A stretch of 64,000 nucleotides of DNA from an uncultured Bacteroidota bacterium (GCA_913055635.1 CAJXLK010000016.1:22877-86876); one strand, 5' to 3'; positions 45,608-54,213 are shown, counted from the first letter of the stretch. Numbers and translations: made by a program. The notes: generated from the letters alone by a model not told the origin.

Positions 45608-46942
45608 GTGTTAAAGACATTTACCAAAGGTGGCGTTCATCCTGCAGAAAACAAGATCACCCAGGATAAGGCCATTGAAAAGGCGGGCCTTCCCAAGAAA
45701 GTTATTATTCCTATTGCCCAACATATTGGAGCACCATCATCGCCGGTGGTCAAGAAGAAAGACCAGGTTAAGGCCGGGGATGTGATTGCCCGCAGCCAGG
45801 GCTTTGTTTCGTCCAACATTCATGCCTCGGTATCAGGAACAGTGGCCAAGGTTGACCATGTGGTGGATGCCTCTGGTTTTAAGCAGCCATGCGTGGTGAT
45901 CAATACCGAGGACGATCAGTGGGCCGATGGCATCGATACCTCCGATGCCCTGGTGAAAGATATTGATGCCAGTGCCGAGGAAATCCGTCAGAAGGTTTTG
46001 GAGGCCGGAATAGTGGGTATGGGAGGGGCTACGTTTCCTTCCCACGTAAAATTGTCCATACCCGAGGGCAAGCATGTAGACACCCTGGTTATCAACGGGG
46101 TGGAGTGTGAGCCCTATTTGACCTCTGATCACCGGGTGATGTTGGAGCGGGCCGAAGAGATGCTGGTGGGCATTCGCCTGTTGATGAAGGCCCTTGGGGT
46201 CGAGAAGGCCCTGATTGGCATCGAGAACAACAAGCCCGATGCCATTGCGCATTTGAACGAATGGTTGGGGGATGATCCCCAGATTGAGGTCTATGGCCTG
46301 AAGGTCAAGTATCCGCAGGGAGGAGAGAAACAGTTGATCAACGCGTTGTTGGACCGGGAGGTGCCCTCTGGCGGCTTGCCCCTGGATGTAGGCGTTGTGG
46401 TGCACAATGTGGGAACTGCTTTGGCTGTTTATGAGGCGGTGCAAAAGAATAAGCCGCTGGTCGAGCGCGTGGTTACCGTTACGGGCCCCTCGCTGACCCA
46501 TCCCACCAACCTGCTGGTGCGCGTCGGAACACCGGTGGGTGAGCTGATCGAAGCAGCAGGTGGATTGCCCGAAGATACCGGTAAGGTGGTCAGTGGCGGT
46601 CCGATGATGGGCAAAGCCCTGAAAACCCTCGATGCCCCGGTGGTAAAGGGTACCTCCGGTATCCTGGTGCTTCCCCAAAAATGGGCCCACCGGGAAAAAG
46701 AATTGCATTGTGTCCGTTGTGCCCAGTGCGTGGATGCCTGCCCGATGGGCCTCGAACCCTATCTGCTCAAGCAATTGGCCGAGCGCGAGCGGTTTGAAGA
46801 CCTGGAAAAAAACAGCGTACTGGATTGTATCGAGTGCGGCTCGTGCAGCTTTACCTGTCCTGCCCGGCTGCCGCTGGTCGAATATATTCGCTATGGCAAA
46901 ACCAATGTCAATCAAATCATACGAAATAGAAAGCAGCAATGA
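45608..46942 (+). CDS. rnfC: Rnf complex subunit C (NADH-binding)
   Basis: The 444-residue subunit has the RnfC N-terminal domain (GGVHPAENK, PIAQHIGAP), an NQO1-like flavin/NADH fold (GIVGMGGATFPSHVKLSIPE, NGVECEPYLTSDHRVM, YPQGGEKQLINALL) and two [4Fe-4S] motifs (CVRCAQCVDACPMGLEP, CIECGSCSFTCPARLPL). It transfers electrons to NAD. The only plausible start is GTG at 45608, preceded by a good AGGAGG five bases upstream, which is worth noting in a phylum that rarely relies on Shine-Dalgarno pairing. Its stop overlaps the rnfD start by four bases. Confidence 0.95.
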   Translation: MLKTFTKGGVHPAENKITQDKAIEKAGLPKKVIIPIAQHIGAPSSPVVKKKDQVKAGDVIARSQGFVSSNIHASVSGTVAKVDHVVDASGFKQPCVVINTEDDQWADGIDTSDALVKDIDASAEEIRQKVLEAGIVGMGGATFPSHVKLSIPEGKHVDTLVINGVECEPYLTSDHRVMLERAEEMLVGIRLLMKALGVEKALIGIENNKPDAIAHLNEWLGDDPQIEVYGLKVKYPQGGEKQLINALLDREVPSGGLPLDVGVVVHNVGTALAVYEAVQKNKPLVERVVTVTGPSLTHPTNLLVRVGTPVGELIEAAGGLPEDTGKVVSGGPMMGKALKTLDAPVVKGTSGILVLPQKWAHREKELHCVRCAQCVDACPMGLEPYLLKQLAERERFEDLEKNSVLDCIECGSCSFTCPARLPLVEYIRYGKTNVNQIIRNRKQQ

Positions 46943-47937
46943 GTAACAATGTCCTGACAGTTTCTCCATCACCCCACGTTTACCAAAGCACGACGGTCCG
47001 GAAGCTGATGTACGGAGTGGTCATCGCTCTGTTGCCTACATTGGCCTGGTCAGTGGTTTCCTTTGGCATTGGAGCCATCATTGTAACCCTGGTCTCCGTC
47101 ATATCCTGTATCCTTTTTGAGTATCTGATCGAAAGATTCCTGTTGAAACGAACACCCTCGATCACCGACGGGTCGGCTATGGTGACCGGCTTATTGCTGG
47201 CATTTAACGTTCCGGCTAATCTACCGGTGGGGATCATCATTATAGGGGCCCTCGTTTCCATTGGTATTGGGAAGATGTCGTTCGGAGGTTTGGGGCGCAA
47301 TCCCTTTAACCCTGCCCTGGTTGGCCGGGTTTTTCTTTTGATCTCCTTTCCGGCCCAGATGACCCGCTGGCCCATCCCCAAAGGATTCAATACCAGCTAT
47401 GTCAATGCACAAACCGGCGCCACCCCCCTGGGCATGCTCCAGGAAAAAGGAGAAGCCACCGTTTCAAAGGTCATGGAATCAGCCCCGTCTTATGGCGACC
47501 TTTTTTATGGTCAAATGGGCGGATCCCTTGGAGAAATGGCAGCCTTTGCCCTGATCATCGGCTTGATCATCCTGCTTTATATGCGGGTCATCTCCTGGCA
47601 TATACCGGCCTCCATTATATTGTCAACCGGGGTATTTACCGGCATCTTGTGGCTGGTCGATCCCACCCAGTATGCCGATCCCCTTTTCCACCTGCTTACC
47701 GGCGGATTGCTGCTGGGGGCCATCTTTATGGCTACCGATTATGTCACATCTCCCATGGTTCCCAAGGCCATGTGGATCTACGGCATAGGCATCGGCGTGC
47801 TGACGGTGATCATCCGCGTGTTTGGATCTTATCCCGAAGGGGTCTCCTTTGCTATATTGATCATGAACGCATTTGTCCCGCTTTTAAACAGATACATCAA
47901 ACCCAAGCGATTTGGAGAGGAGGTGCAACATGGCTAA
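46939..47937 (+). CDS. rnfD: Rnf complex subunit D
   Basis: The 332-residue protein has about nine to ten hydrophobic segments and the NqrB/RnfD motif in NAQTGATPLGMLQ, whose Thr is the expected covalent FMN site. SITDGSAMVTGLLLAFNVP and GRNPFNPALVGRVFLLISFP are family-typical. It is a core ion-translocating membrane subunit. It overlaps rnfC by ATGA and overlaps the start of rnfG by eight bases. Confidence 0.95.
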   Translation: MSNNVLTVSPSPHVYQSTTVRKLMYGVVIALLPTLAWSVVSFGIGAIIVTLVSVISCILFEYLIERFLLKRTPSITDGSAMVTGLLLAFNVPANLPVGIIIIGALVSIGIGKMSFGGLGRNPFNPALVGRVFLLISFPAQMTRWPIPKGFNTSYVNAQTGATPLGMLQEKGEATVSKVMESAPSYGDLFYGQMGGSLGEMAAFALIIGLIILLYMRVISWHIPASIILSTGVFTGILWLVDPTQYADPLFHLLTGGLLLGAIFMATDYVTSPMVPKAMWIYGIGIGVLTVIIRVFGSYPEGVSFAILIMNAFVPLLNRYIKPKRFGEEVQHG

Positions 47938-48505
47938 AGAATCCACTTTCACCAATATGGTGCTGACCCTTTTCCTGGTTACCCTGGCCGCTTCCACGGC
48001 CCTTGGATTCATCTATGAGCTGACCAAACAACCCATTGCCGAATCCAAGATGCGCAAGAAAAATGCCGCCATCCAAAAGGTGGTGCCCGAATATTCCAAC
48101 CAGCCCAACAGTGAGGCTTATCAGGTTGGCGTCAATGGCGATTCGCTTATGGTTTACCCGGCCAAGCAGGATGGCAAACTCGTTGGCGTGGCCATTTCCA
48201 GCTTTACCACCAAAGGCTATAGCGGGCGCATTCGGGTAATGGTGGGATTCAAACCCGATGGCACCATCGAAAATATTTCAGTCCTTCAACATCAGGAAAC
48301 CCCTGGATTGGGCGATAAAATTGATAAAAGCAAGTCTGACTGGAGCCAACAATTTAATGGCAAAAATCCCTCCGATTTCCAATTGAAAGTTACAAAGGAC
48401 GGGGGAGACGTCGATGCCATTACGGCGGCCACCATCTCATCGCGGGCCTACTGCGATGCCGTAGAGCGTGCCTATCAGGCCTTTAAAAAGGGCGGACTCC
48501 AGTAA
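47930..48505 (+). CDS. rnfG: Rnf complex subunit G (FMN-binding)
   Basis: The 191-residue subunit has an N-terminal TM helix (MVLTLFLVTLAASTALGFIY) and a periplasmic FMN-binding domain with GFKPDGTIENISVLQHQETPGLG and the flavinylation motif DAITAATISSRA near residue 165-176. The ATG at 47930 has GGAGAGGAGG seven bases upstream; the TTG at 47912 was rejected. Its stop is followed within a few bases by palindrome array 4, which interrupts the operon. Confidence 0.95.
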   Translation: MAKESTFTNMVLTLFLVTLAASTALGFIYELTKQPIAESKMRKKNAAIQKVVPEYSNQPNSEAYQVGVNGDSLMVYPAKQDGKLVGVAISSFTTKGYSGRIRVMVGFKPDGTIENISVLQHQETPGLGDKIDKSKSDWSQQFNGKNPSDFQLKVTKDGGDVDAITAATISSRAYCDAVERAYQAFKKGGLQ

Positions 48506-48508
48506 GAT

Positions 48509-48622
48509 ACCCCCGCAAGAAGACCCCGCTTAGCGGGGTCCATCTAGCGGAGTCAAAAAAACACCCCCGCTTAGCGGGGTCCACCTGGCGGAGTCAAAAT
48601 AACACCCCCGCTTAGCGGGGTC
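48509..48622. repeat. Palindrome array 4 (inside rnf operon)
   Basis: A half copy is followed by three palindromes CCCCGCTTAGCGGGGTC, with degenerate CTAGCGGAGTC and CTGGCGGAGTC blocks between them. It lies between rnfG and rnfE, where Rnf operons normally have a few bases. The array together with a downstream leader makes a 251-base gap. Confidence 0.93.
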
Positions 48623-48725
48623 GGCACAAGGCAGGTCGGCACCAAGGGAGGTCGGCCCAGCAGCGGCGGTTCAAACCTGTCGGTACCATGGGGCGCGTTC
48701 CAATAAGAATGGATAATACGATACT

Positions 48726-48747
48726 GATTGCTAAACTTTAATAAGTC
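48726..48747 (+). repeat. AATAAGTC motif before rnfE
   Basis: GATTGCTAAACTTTAATAAG plus TC, nine bases before the rnfE ATG. It is preceded by GGTACCATGG (48682-48691) and GCGTTCCAATAAGAATGG, similar to the flank of hairpin copy D. No paired left arm is visible. Confidence 0.65.
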
Positions 48748-48756
48748 TCTATAATA

Positions 48757-49362
48757 ATGAAACAATGGGAAAATTTTTCTAAGGGATTTATCAGGGATAA
48801 TCCGGTCTTTGTTCTTTTTCTCGGGTTGTGTCCCACCCTGGCGGTAACGACCTCAGCTTACAACGGACTGGGGATGGGGTTGGCCACTACTTTTGTGCTG
48901 GTTATGTCCAACCTGGTGGTTTCGATCATTAAAAACCTGATTCCCGGTAAGGTCCGTATCCCGACCTTCATTGTGGTTATTGCCTCTTTTGTGACGATGG
49001 TCGAGATGCTCACCCAGGCTTTCGTACCCGATTTGTATGAACAATTGGGCATTTTTATCCCACTGATCGTGGTCAATTGCCTGGTGCTTGGTCGTTCGGA
49101 AGCCTTTGCCTCCAAAAATGATATCTTTTCGGCCATCATAGATGGTCTGGGAATGGGGCTTGGTTTTGCCCTGGCCTTAACCGTGCTGGGTGCAGTAAGG
49201 GAAGTTTTGGGCAGCGGTTCATTGACGCTGATTCCTGATGTGGCTGAATTTACCATTTACCAGGGCGACGGCATGCTTGTCTTTGTACTGGCCCCCGGCG
49301 CATTTCTGGCATTGGGCTATCTGATTATGCTGGCTGATAAACTAAAAAAGAAAATGTATTAA
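48757..49362 (+). CDS. rnfE: Rnf complex subunit E
   Basis: The 201-residue protein has six hydrophobic segments and family motifs NPVFVLFLGLCPTLAVTTSAYNG (split here only for display), VNCLVLGRSEAFAS and GLGFALALTVLGAVREVLG. It is one half of the RnfA/RnfE membrane pair that holds an intramembrane Fe-S cluster between conserved Cys residues (LCPTLAV and VNCLVLG). It starts after the repeat block and is followed by rnfA three bases after its stop. Confidence 0.95.
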   Translation: MKQWENFSKGFIRDNPVFVLFLGLCPTLAVTTSAYNGLGMGLATTFVLVMSNLVVSIIKNLIPGKVRIPTFIVVIASFVTMVEMLTQAFVPDLYEQLGIFIPLIVVNCLVLGRSEAFASKNDIFSAIIDGLGMGLGFALALTVLGAVREVLGSGSLTLIPDVAEFTIYQGDGMLVFVLAPGAFLALGYLIMLADKLKKKMY

Positions 49363-49365
49363 ACT

Positions 49366-49938
49366 ATGGATTATCTAGTTATTATCATATCGGCAATATT
49401 CGTAAACAATATTGTTCTCAACCGGTTTCTCGGTATATGTCCCTTTATCGGGGTATCCAGCAAGGTAGAAACGGCCATTGGCATGACCGGTGCAGTGGCT
49501 TTTGTGATGACCCTGGCCACGATCATCACCTATCTGTTGCAAACCTACATTTTGGTTCCCCTGAGCATTACCTTCATGCAAACCATTACCTTCATTCTGA
49601 TCATTGCTTCGTTGGTTCAGTTGGTGGAGATCGTCCTTAAGAAGGTAAGCCCCCCCATGTACCAGGCCCTGGGGATTTTTCTGCCCCTGATCACCACCAA
49701 TTGTGCGATTATGGGAGTCGCTCTGCTGGCTGTACAAAACAATTATAACCTGGTCGAAAGCGTACTCTTCGGTATCGCCAACGCCATTGGTTTTGGTCTG
49801 GCCCTGATCCTTTTCGCCGGCATTCGCGAGCACCTTGATCTGGTGGACGTGCCCAAACCCATGCGCGGGGTTCCTATTGCTTTTATTGTGGCGGGTTTAT
49901 TATCCCTGGCCTTCATGGGTTTCTCCGGAATTGTCTGA
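49366..49938 (+). CDS. rnfA: Rnf complex subunit A
   Basis: The 190-residue protein has six hydrophobic segments, with [20 protein letters not shown] and [19 protein letters not shown] supplying the paired Cys of the RnfA/RnfE intramembrane cluster. It completes the B-C-D-G-E-A gene order and is followed by an intrinsic terminator. Confidence 0.95.
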   Translation: MDYLVIIISAIFVNNIVLNRFLGICPFIGVSSKVETAIGMTGAVAFVMTLATIITYLLQTYILVPLSITFMQTITFILIIASLVQLVEIVLKKVSPPMYQALGIFLPLITTNCAIMGVALLAVQNNYNLVESVLFGIANAIGFGLALILFAGIREHLDLVDVPKPMRGVPIAFIVAGLLSLAFMGFSGIV

Positions 49939-49963
49939 AAAAAACATTGAAAACCTTAAATAT

Positions 49964-49995
49964 GCCGGTGATCTTCCTGGATCCCGGCTTTTTTT
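49964..49995 (+). terminator. Intrinsic terminator of the rnf operon
   Basis: GCCGGTGATC and GATCCCGGC form a stem with one bulged base around a six-base loop, followed by seven T. It lies 26 bases after the rnfA stop. Confidence 0.85.
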
Positions 49996-50085
49996 ACCCC
50001 GGATGGAGTGAAACCAATAGATATAAATAGTCCACAGAGCCCATATTTCGTAAAGATGACGAAAATGTGTTGACAGCCAAAACTG

Positions 50086-50093
50086 TATATTTG
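50086..50093 (+). promoter_or_regulatory. Putative -7 box of the hybrid-kinase-like gene
   Basis: TATATTTG matches TAnnTTTG. Transcription would begin near 50100, which argues against a TTG start at 50099. Confidence 0.5.
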
Positions 50094-50167
50094 TATGTTT
50101 GCTCATTCCTTTTTATTTTGCAACATTGATCATTGAAAGTCATACCAAGCGAGATGCATATTTTTTT

Positions 50168-51688
50168 ATGACCTGTGGATTGTTCTTTTTAACCTGCTCC
50201 CCGCTTTTTCCCATTTTTTCTTTGGAAAACATCTGTGAAGTGTTTGCATTCCTTTCTCCGGAAATGCTGCTCGATTCATTTTCCAGTTGTGCATTCAATT
50301 TGGTCGCCCCCGTCATATTGGGTTCATCGACACAAACCCTTATGGAGTCGCTGTATGCCATGGCCGTCTTTTTTAGTGTGAATCTTTCGCCATGGATACT
50401 CCTGGCAGTGGGGATACTGATCGTTGTGGTTTTATTGGTGTTGGTCATTCGTCAGCGACAATGGATCGCTTCTCTTCAAACTGAAAGACAGGAACTCACC
50501 AGCCAGCTTCAGGCATTAAAAAAGAACCAACAAAGCCAGGAGATTGAACAGAAAAAGAAGTTGTTTCTTCTCTCCGGCCTTCTCCAGTATTTAAAACACC
50601 CGCTGGATCGCATGGTGAACCAGGCCCATTGTCTGGGGGATGAAGGATGTAGTTCCAGTCAAAAGAGGCATTCACGCGTTAGCCTGGAGGAAAACCGTTG
50701 GCTGATTGATTGTCTGATCCACCAGACCCTTGGGCTCGCCCAGGAAGCGGAGCAACCACTTCAGCCGGAAAATTTTAACCTGCATGTCTTGTTAAAGGAG
50801 ATACAGGAGTATGCTTTAAGGGAAGGCTTTGAAAGCGGCCGGGTGAATTCCGAAGTCATTCTGGATGCTTCCATCGGTGAAGGGGATTTGCAGGTCAATG
50901 GCGATCCTGCCCGTCTTCGTCAGGTTCTGATGCTCCTCTTCCGACACGCCCTGAGCCATTATGCTACCGGGAGGATTTATCTGAACTATTCCTGCAAAAA
51001 TGAAGTGATCGACTTTTCATTGGACGGTAACAGCGATTCATTTTCGATCAATCAGTACAATCAGCTTTTTACCCTGTTCAATGGCCAGATTTTTCAGGAT
51101 GGCCAGTTTTTTGGGGAGCAGGATACTCCCTCTGCCGCCCGTTCAGGTCTGGCTCTTGCCGGGGCGATCACCTTTCAGATGGGTGGACAGATTTGGGCCG
51201 AAACCCCTGAAAAAGAAGGCACCCGCCTGGTGGTCAGGTGGCCTTTGTTGCGGGTGGCCGCCAGAGAAAATCAAGCCTTAGCGCCCAAAAACCACAACAC
51301 CCATGGCTTTACCTGGAGCGGTAAAAAAATATTGGTGGTGGAAGATTCCCGCATGGCCTTTGACCTGATCCAAAAGATGTTTGCTCATACGGGGGCCGCT
51401 TTTGACAGGGAACCCGACGGTCTGAAGGCTGTCGAACGCTGCCAGAAGGATCCCGATATTGATCTGGTGTTGATGGATATCCAACTTCCCTTGATGGATG
51501 GGTATAAGGCTACCCGGGAAATCAAGAAAAAACGACCTGAGCTTCCGGTAATCGCCCAAACTGCTAATGCTTTAAGCGGTGATCGCAGCAAATGCCTGCA
51601 GGCAGGCTGCGATGAGTATATTGCCAAACCCATTGACCGCGATGAAATGGGAGAAAAACTCGAGCGTTTCCTGTCGCAAACCTCCTGA
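50168..51688 (+). CDS. Degenerate hybrid histidine kinase with intact receiver
   Basis: From the ATG at 50168 the protein has 506 residues. It has an N-terminal hydrophobic stretch, a clear TM helix (WILLAVGILIVVVLLVLVIR), a Gln-rich coiled coil and a HisKA-like segment LLQYLKHPLDRMVNQ, in which the position equivalent to the phospho-acceptor His (SHEIRTP in active kinases) is Gln. In the HATPase-like part the N-box Asn is replaced (LLFRHALSHYATG) and the GxGLGL box reads ARSGLALAGA. The C-terminal receiver is intact (ILVVEDS, LVLMDIQLPLMDG, IAQTANAL, AKPID). It is probably a pseudokinase controlling or receiving phosphate from another kinase. ATG 50342 is an alternative start. Confidence 0.8.
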   Translation: MTCGLFFLTCSPLFPIFSLENICEVFAFLSPEMLLDSFSSCAFNLVAPVILGSSTQTLMESLYAMAVFFSVNLSPWILLAVGILIVVVLLVLVIRQRQWIASLQTERQELTSQLQALKKNQQSQEIEQKKKLFLLSGLLQYLKHPLDRMVNQAHCLGDEGCSSSQKRHSRVSLEENRWLIDCLIHQTLGLAQEAEQPLQPENFNLHVLLKEIQEYALREGFESGRVNSEVILDASIGEGDLQVNGDPARLRQVLMLLFRHALSHYATGRIYLNYSCKNEVIDFSLDGNSDSFSINQYNQLFTLFNGQIFQDGQFFGEQDTPSAARSGLALAGAITFQMGGQIWAETPEKEGTRLVVRWPLLRVAARENQALAPKNHNTHGFTWSGKKILVVEDSRMAFDLIQKMFAHTGAAFDREPDGLKAVERCQKDPDIDLVLMDIQLPLMDGYKATREIKKKRPELPVIAQTANALSGDRSKCLQAGCDEYIAKPIDRDEMGEKLERFLSQTS

Positions 51689-52133
51689 TCTGTGTGAGCC
51701 CGTGGCTGGCATGTTTGGTCTATCACCCGATTAATTTAATATTTCCCCCTCCTCCAACCCTCTTAGAGCTTTCTTTTTATATGATCGGATTCGATGTGGA
51801 CCACAAAGCCACCTTTTTTAGAGCACCTGATGGGACCCTTTTCCCGTCTGTGTTACATTTACTTTCATCCTTTTTATCTGCCTCAATTTTTCAAATCATC
51901 TCTGCCTCTCATCTGCCCCCTTATTGAAAAGATGTGTAGGGATTGATAATATTCACTTAATTCTGTAAAGAAGGATCTGCTTTGTTTTGCCTTGATTTTC
52001 CTTTGATGGCAGTGATTTTTCAGGACCTGATAATTTCCATGTTTTAAAATGATGAAAGTCATGGGGGAGATACCGGGGGGCGTCTATTTTTGCATCCTTT
52101 TCAGGAATTACCAATGGTGTTAAATATCAGTCT
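51689..52133. other. Intergenic region, no supported gene
   Basis: About 445 pyrimidine-rich bases. A frame at 51694-51927 shows no protein character. No repeat or clear promoter was identified. Confidence 0.45.
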
Positions 52134-53327
52134 ATGATCAAGAAAAGCAAACAAACCCTCCACTATATTAAAAACACGGATTTTCTCAGGAACCGGCGTT
52201 ATGAGGCTTTTGTCTTTCTGGTACTTTTTTTTGGTTTTTTCGGTTATTTGGGCCATGTCATGGGGGTGGCCAATATGTTGAATACCATCATGAATACCGC
52301 CTGGGATTTGCTGATGAATACGGTGTTTTTTATCATGGGCATTACTGTGTTGACCGGTGCGCTGGGTAAATTAATGATTGAATTCGGAGTGGTTCGCCTC
52401 CTGGAGATTGTTTTAGCTCCTTTGATGCGACCTATTTTTAATTTGCCCGGAGTGGCATCGTTGGCGGGGTTGATGACGTTTTTCAGCGATAATCCGGCGA
52501 TTATTGGTCTTTCAAACGACAAAAATTACAGCCGTTATTTCGGGAAAGTCGAGTTGGTGAGCCTGACCAACTTCGGTACGGCCTTTGGTATGGGTTTGAT
52601 CGTGCTCACTTTTATGGCCCGATTTGGTTATTTTGCTCCGGCTTTGGTAGGTTTTACCGGGGCGGTTTTTGGGGCCTTTGTCTCAACGCGCCTGATTCAA
52701 TATATGATCCGCAATCGCATTTCTTCTGAAGCGCAAACCCCATCCAACAGTTCACCGGATAAACAAGAAGGCAGCATCACCTTTAAATCGGAGGGTACCA
52801 CGTTTGAACGTTTTTTGAATGCAGTGCTCGATGGGGGCAAGTCCGGGGTTGACCTGGGGCTTCAGATTATCCCCGGTGTTTTGATTATTAGTACCATGGT
52901 GATGATCATCACTTTTGGCCCGGAGGATCCATCGGCCGGTTACCAGGGATTGGCCTATGAAGGGGTGCCGATTCTTCCCCAAATCGGCCGGGGGCTTAAT
53001 TGGTTGTTTCAGGGGCTTTTCGGCTTTGATCATCCCGAGTTGATTGCTTTTCCCATCACTTCACTGGGGGCCGTGGGAGCCGCCCTTTCCCTGGTAAAAG
53101 CTTTTATCGGCCAGGGTATCATCACTGGCAACGAAATTGCTGTCTTTACTGCCATGGGCATGTGCTGGAGTGGTTATCTGAGCACCCATACGGCCATGCT
53201 CGATACCCTGAACTTCAGAAAACTTACTTCCAAAGCATTAATTGCCCATACCCTGGGGGGTATCGCAGCGGGCACATTTGCCCATTACCTGTATGTGCTG
53301 CTTTCACAGTGGATTCAGTTTGAATAA
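52134..53327 (+). CDS. Nucleoside-recognition (Gate) domain membrane protein
   Basis: The 397-residue protein has about eight to ten TM helices in two Gate-type halves. The first contains WDLLMNTVFFIMGITVLTGA and AGLMTFFSDNPAIIGLSNDK; after a polar loop (~195-225) the second contains GVDLGLQIIPGVLIISTMVM and AMGMCWSGYLSTHTAMLDTL. This matches uncharacterised Gate-domain inner-membrane proteins of anaerobes (CD0519/CD1768-like) related to nucleoside and spore-maturation transporters. The substrate is unknown. It is monocistronic. Confidence 0.82.
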   Translation: MIKKSKQTLHYIKNTDFLRNRRYEAFVFLVLFFGFFGYLGHVMGVANMLNTIMNTAWDLLMNTVFFIMGITVLTGALGKLMIEFGVVRLLEIVLAPLMRPIFNLPGVASLAGLMTFFSDNPAIIGLSNDKNYSRYFGKVELVSLTNFGTAFGMGLIVLTFMARFGYFAPALVGFTGAVFGAFVSTRLIQYMIRNRISSEAQTPSNSSPDKQEGSITFKSEGTTFERFLNAVLDGGKSGVDLGLQIIPGVLIISTMVMIITFGPEDPSAGYQGLAYEGVPILPQIGRGLNWLFQGLFGFDHPELIAFPITSLGAVGAALSLVKAFIGQGIITGNEIAVFTAMGMCWSGYLSTHTAMLDTLNFRKLTSKALIAHTLGGIAAGTFAHYLYVLLSQWIQFE

Positions 53328-53644
53328 CCAGGGATGGTAACTGGCTCATTCTATCATAGCCCTTGATATGGCCATCCGTGGCCCCCGGCATTAAAAAAGC
53401 TTGATCAATGCCTGATTGAACATAAATCGGGTAAACAAATATATGCTTTGGGTTTGAATAAATAAACCGGTAAGGATTTGCCGCTGGCCCCCTTTGTATA
53501 AGGGCCGCAAAGGCGAATGGGCGCCCCCCTACATCGTGGGCAGATGTTATCTGGAAAGTCTCATACCCATAACACCCCGGATTCTGCTACTTCGGGTAAA
53601 TGAAAAGAATGGAAAACCCCGGATCGTATGAAGAAATGCATCGC
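53328..53644. other. Intergenic region downstream of the Gate-domain gene
   Basis: About 315 bases with no supported gene. It lies between the plus-strand Gate-domain gene and the minus-strand micro-lipoprotein pair. Confidence 0.45.
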
Positions 53645-53761
53645 TTAGTTGTCGTTTACCACAACCTTATCCTCATAAGCCGGACACTTTTGGGTTTTGC
53701 AGGAAGAAACCAAAGTCGCAGTAAACAAAGCAAGCAATACAATAACAATCAATTTCTTCAT
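53645..53761 (-). CDS. Micro-lipoprotein 1 (38 residues)
   Basis: This short frame encodes a complete lipoprotein precursor. It has a basic start (MKK), a hydrophobic core (LIVIVLLALFTATL), the lipobox VSSC at Cys21, and a 17-residue mature part reading KTQKCPAYEDKVVVNDN after Cys21. It shares the post-lipobox motif CPAY with the next gene upstream, so the two look like a tandem duplication. Diacylated peptides of this size occur in many Bacteroidota genomes but are commonly missed. The role is unknown. Confidence 0.72.
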   Translation of the reverse strand: MKKLIVIVLLALFTATLVSSCKTQKCPAYEDKVVVNDN

Positions 53762-53823
53762 TATGTCAGGTTTATTGATGAGACTAACATCCAAAAATAG
53801 TAAATTTCAACGGGAACTAAAAA

Positions 53824-53955
53824 TCACCCGTTATCTGGCTGATTCTCTTGTTCGTATGCATATGCCGGACACGGTGGTTCGGTGGTGTGGCATGCCGATA
53901 ACATTGCTCCAAGGAATAACACAGTAACACTTAACAGAATGATTCTTTTTACCAT
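53824..53955 (-). CDS. Micro-lipoprotein 2 (43 residues)
   Basis: A complete small lipoprotein precursor has a basic start (MVKR), a hydrophobic core (IILLSVTVLFLGAML), the lipobox LSAC at Cys22 and a 21-residue mature part with TTEPPCPAYAYEQEN. It lies 62 bases upstream of micro-lipoprotein 1 on the same strand and shares CPAY after the lipidated Cys. No larger partner gene is in the run; the next minus-strand gene downstream is the DUF362-converging hypothetical far away. Confidence 0.72.
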   Translation of the reverse strand: MVKRIILLSVTVLFLGAMLSACHTTEPPCPAYAYEQENQPDNG

Positions 53956-54168
53956 GGCTGATTTAAATTTTTAAATTCCAATGTACTGATTAATGGTGAA
54001 AATCGCCAGGTCAGCCCAATGGTTTCTTTAATACCGAACACCCGAATTATGTCAGTAAAAAGAAGTCCCTTGTTTAACAGATTGTTGTATCCACCATTTT
54101 ACAGGATTCATTATATTTTTTTGGCTTTACGATAAAAGGGGAAGAAGGTTACCCATGAAGGGGTAAAA

Positions 54169-54204
54169 AAAATCACCTGCCTGGAAAAGCAGGCAGGTGA
54201 TTTT
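54169..54204 (-). terminator. Intrinsic terminator of the BNR/Vps10 gene
   Basis: Perfect 15-base arms AAAATCACCTGCCTG (54169-54183) and CAGGCAGGTGATTTT (54190-54204) enclose a six-base loop. Read on the minus strand it ends in a U-tract. It lies ten bases after the gene's stop codon. Confidence 0.92.
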
Positions 54205-54213
54205 AGAGAAGGT

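Noticed and set aside
45833..46972. 379-codon minus-strand frame opposite rnfC
   Set aside because: It is antisense to an unambiguous rnfC gene within an operon.
50099..50167. TTG start for the degenerate kinase
   Set aside because: It coincides with the likely transcription start after the TATATTTG box; the added residues have no family features.
51694..51927. 77-codon frame after the degenerate kinase
   Set aside because: It is proline/leucine-rich translation of a pyrimidine-rich spacer with no recognisable features.
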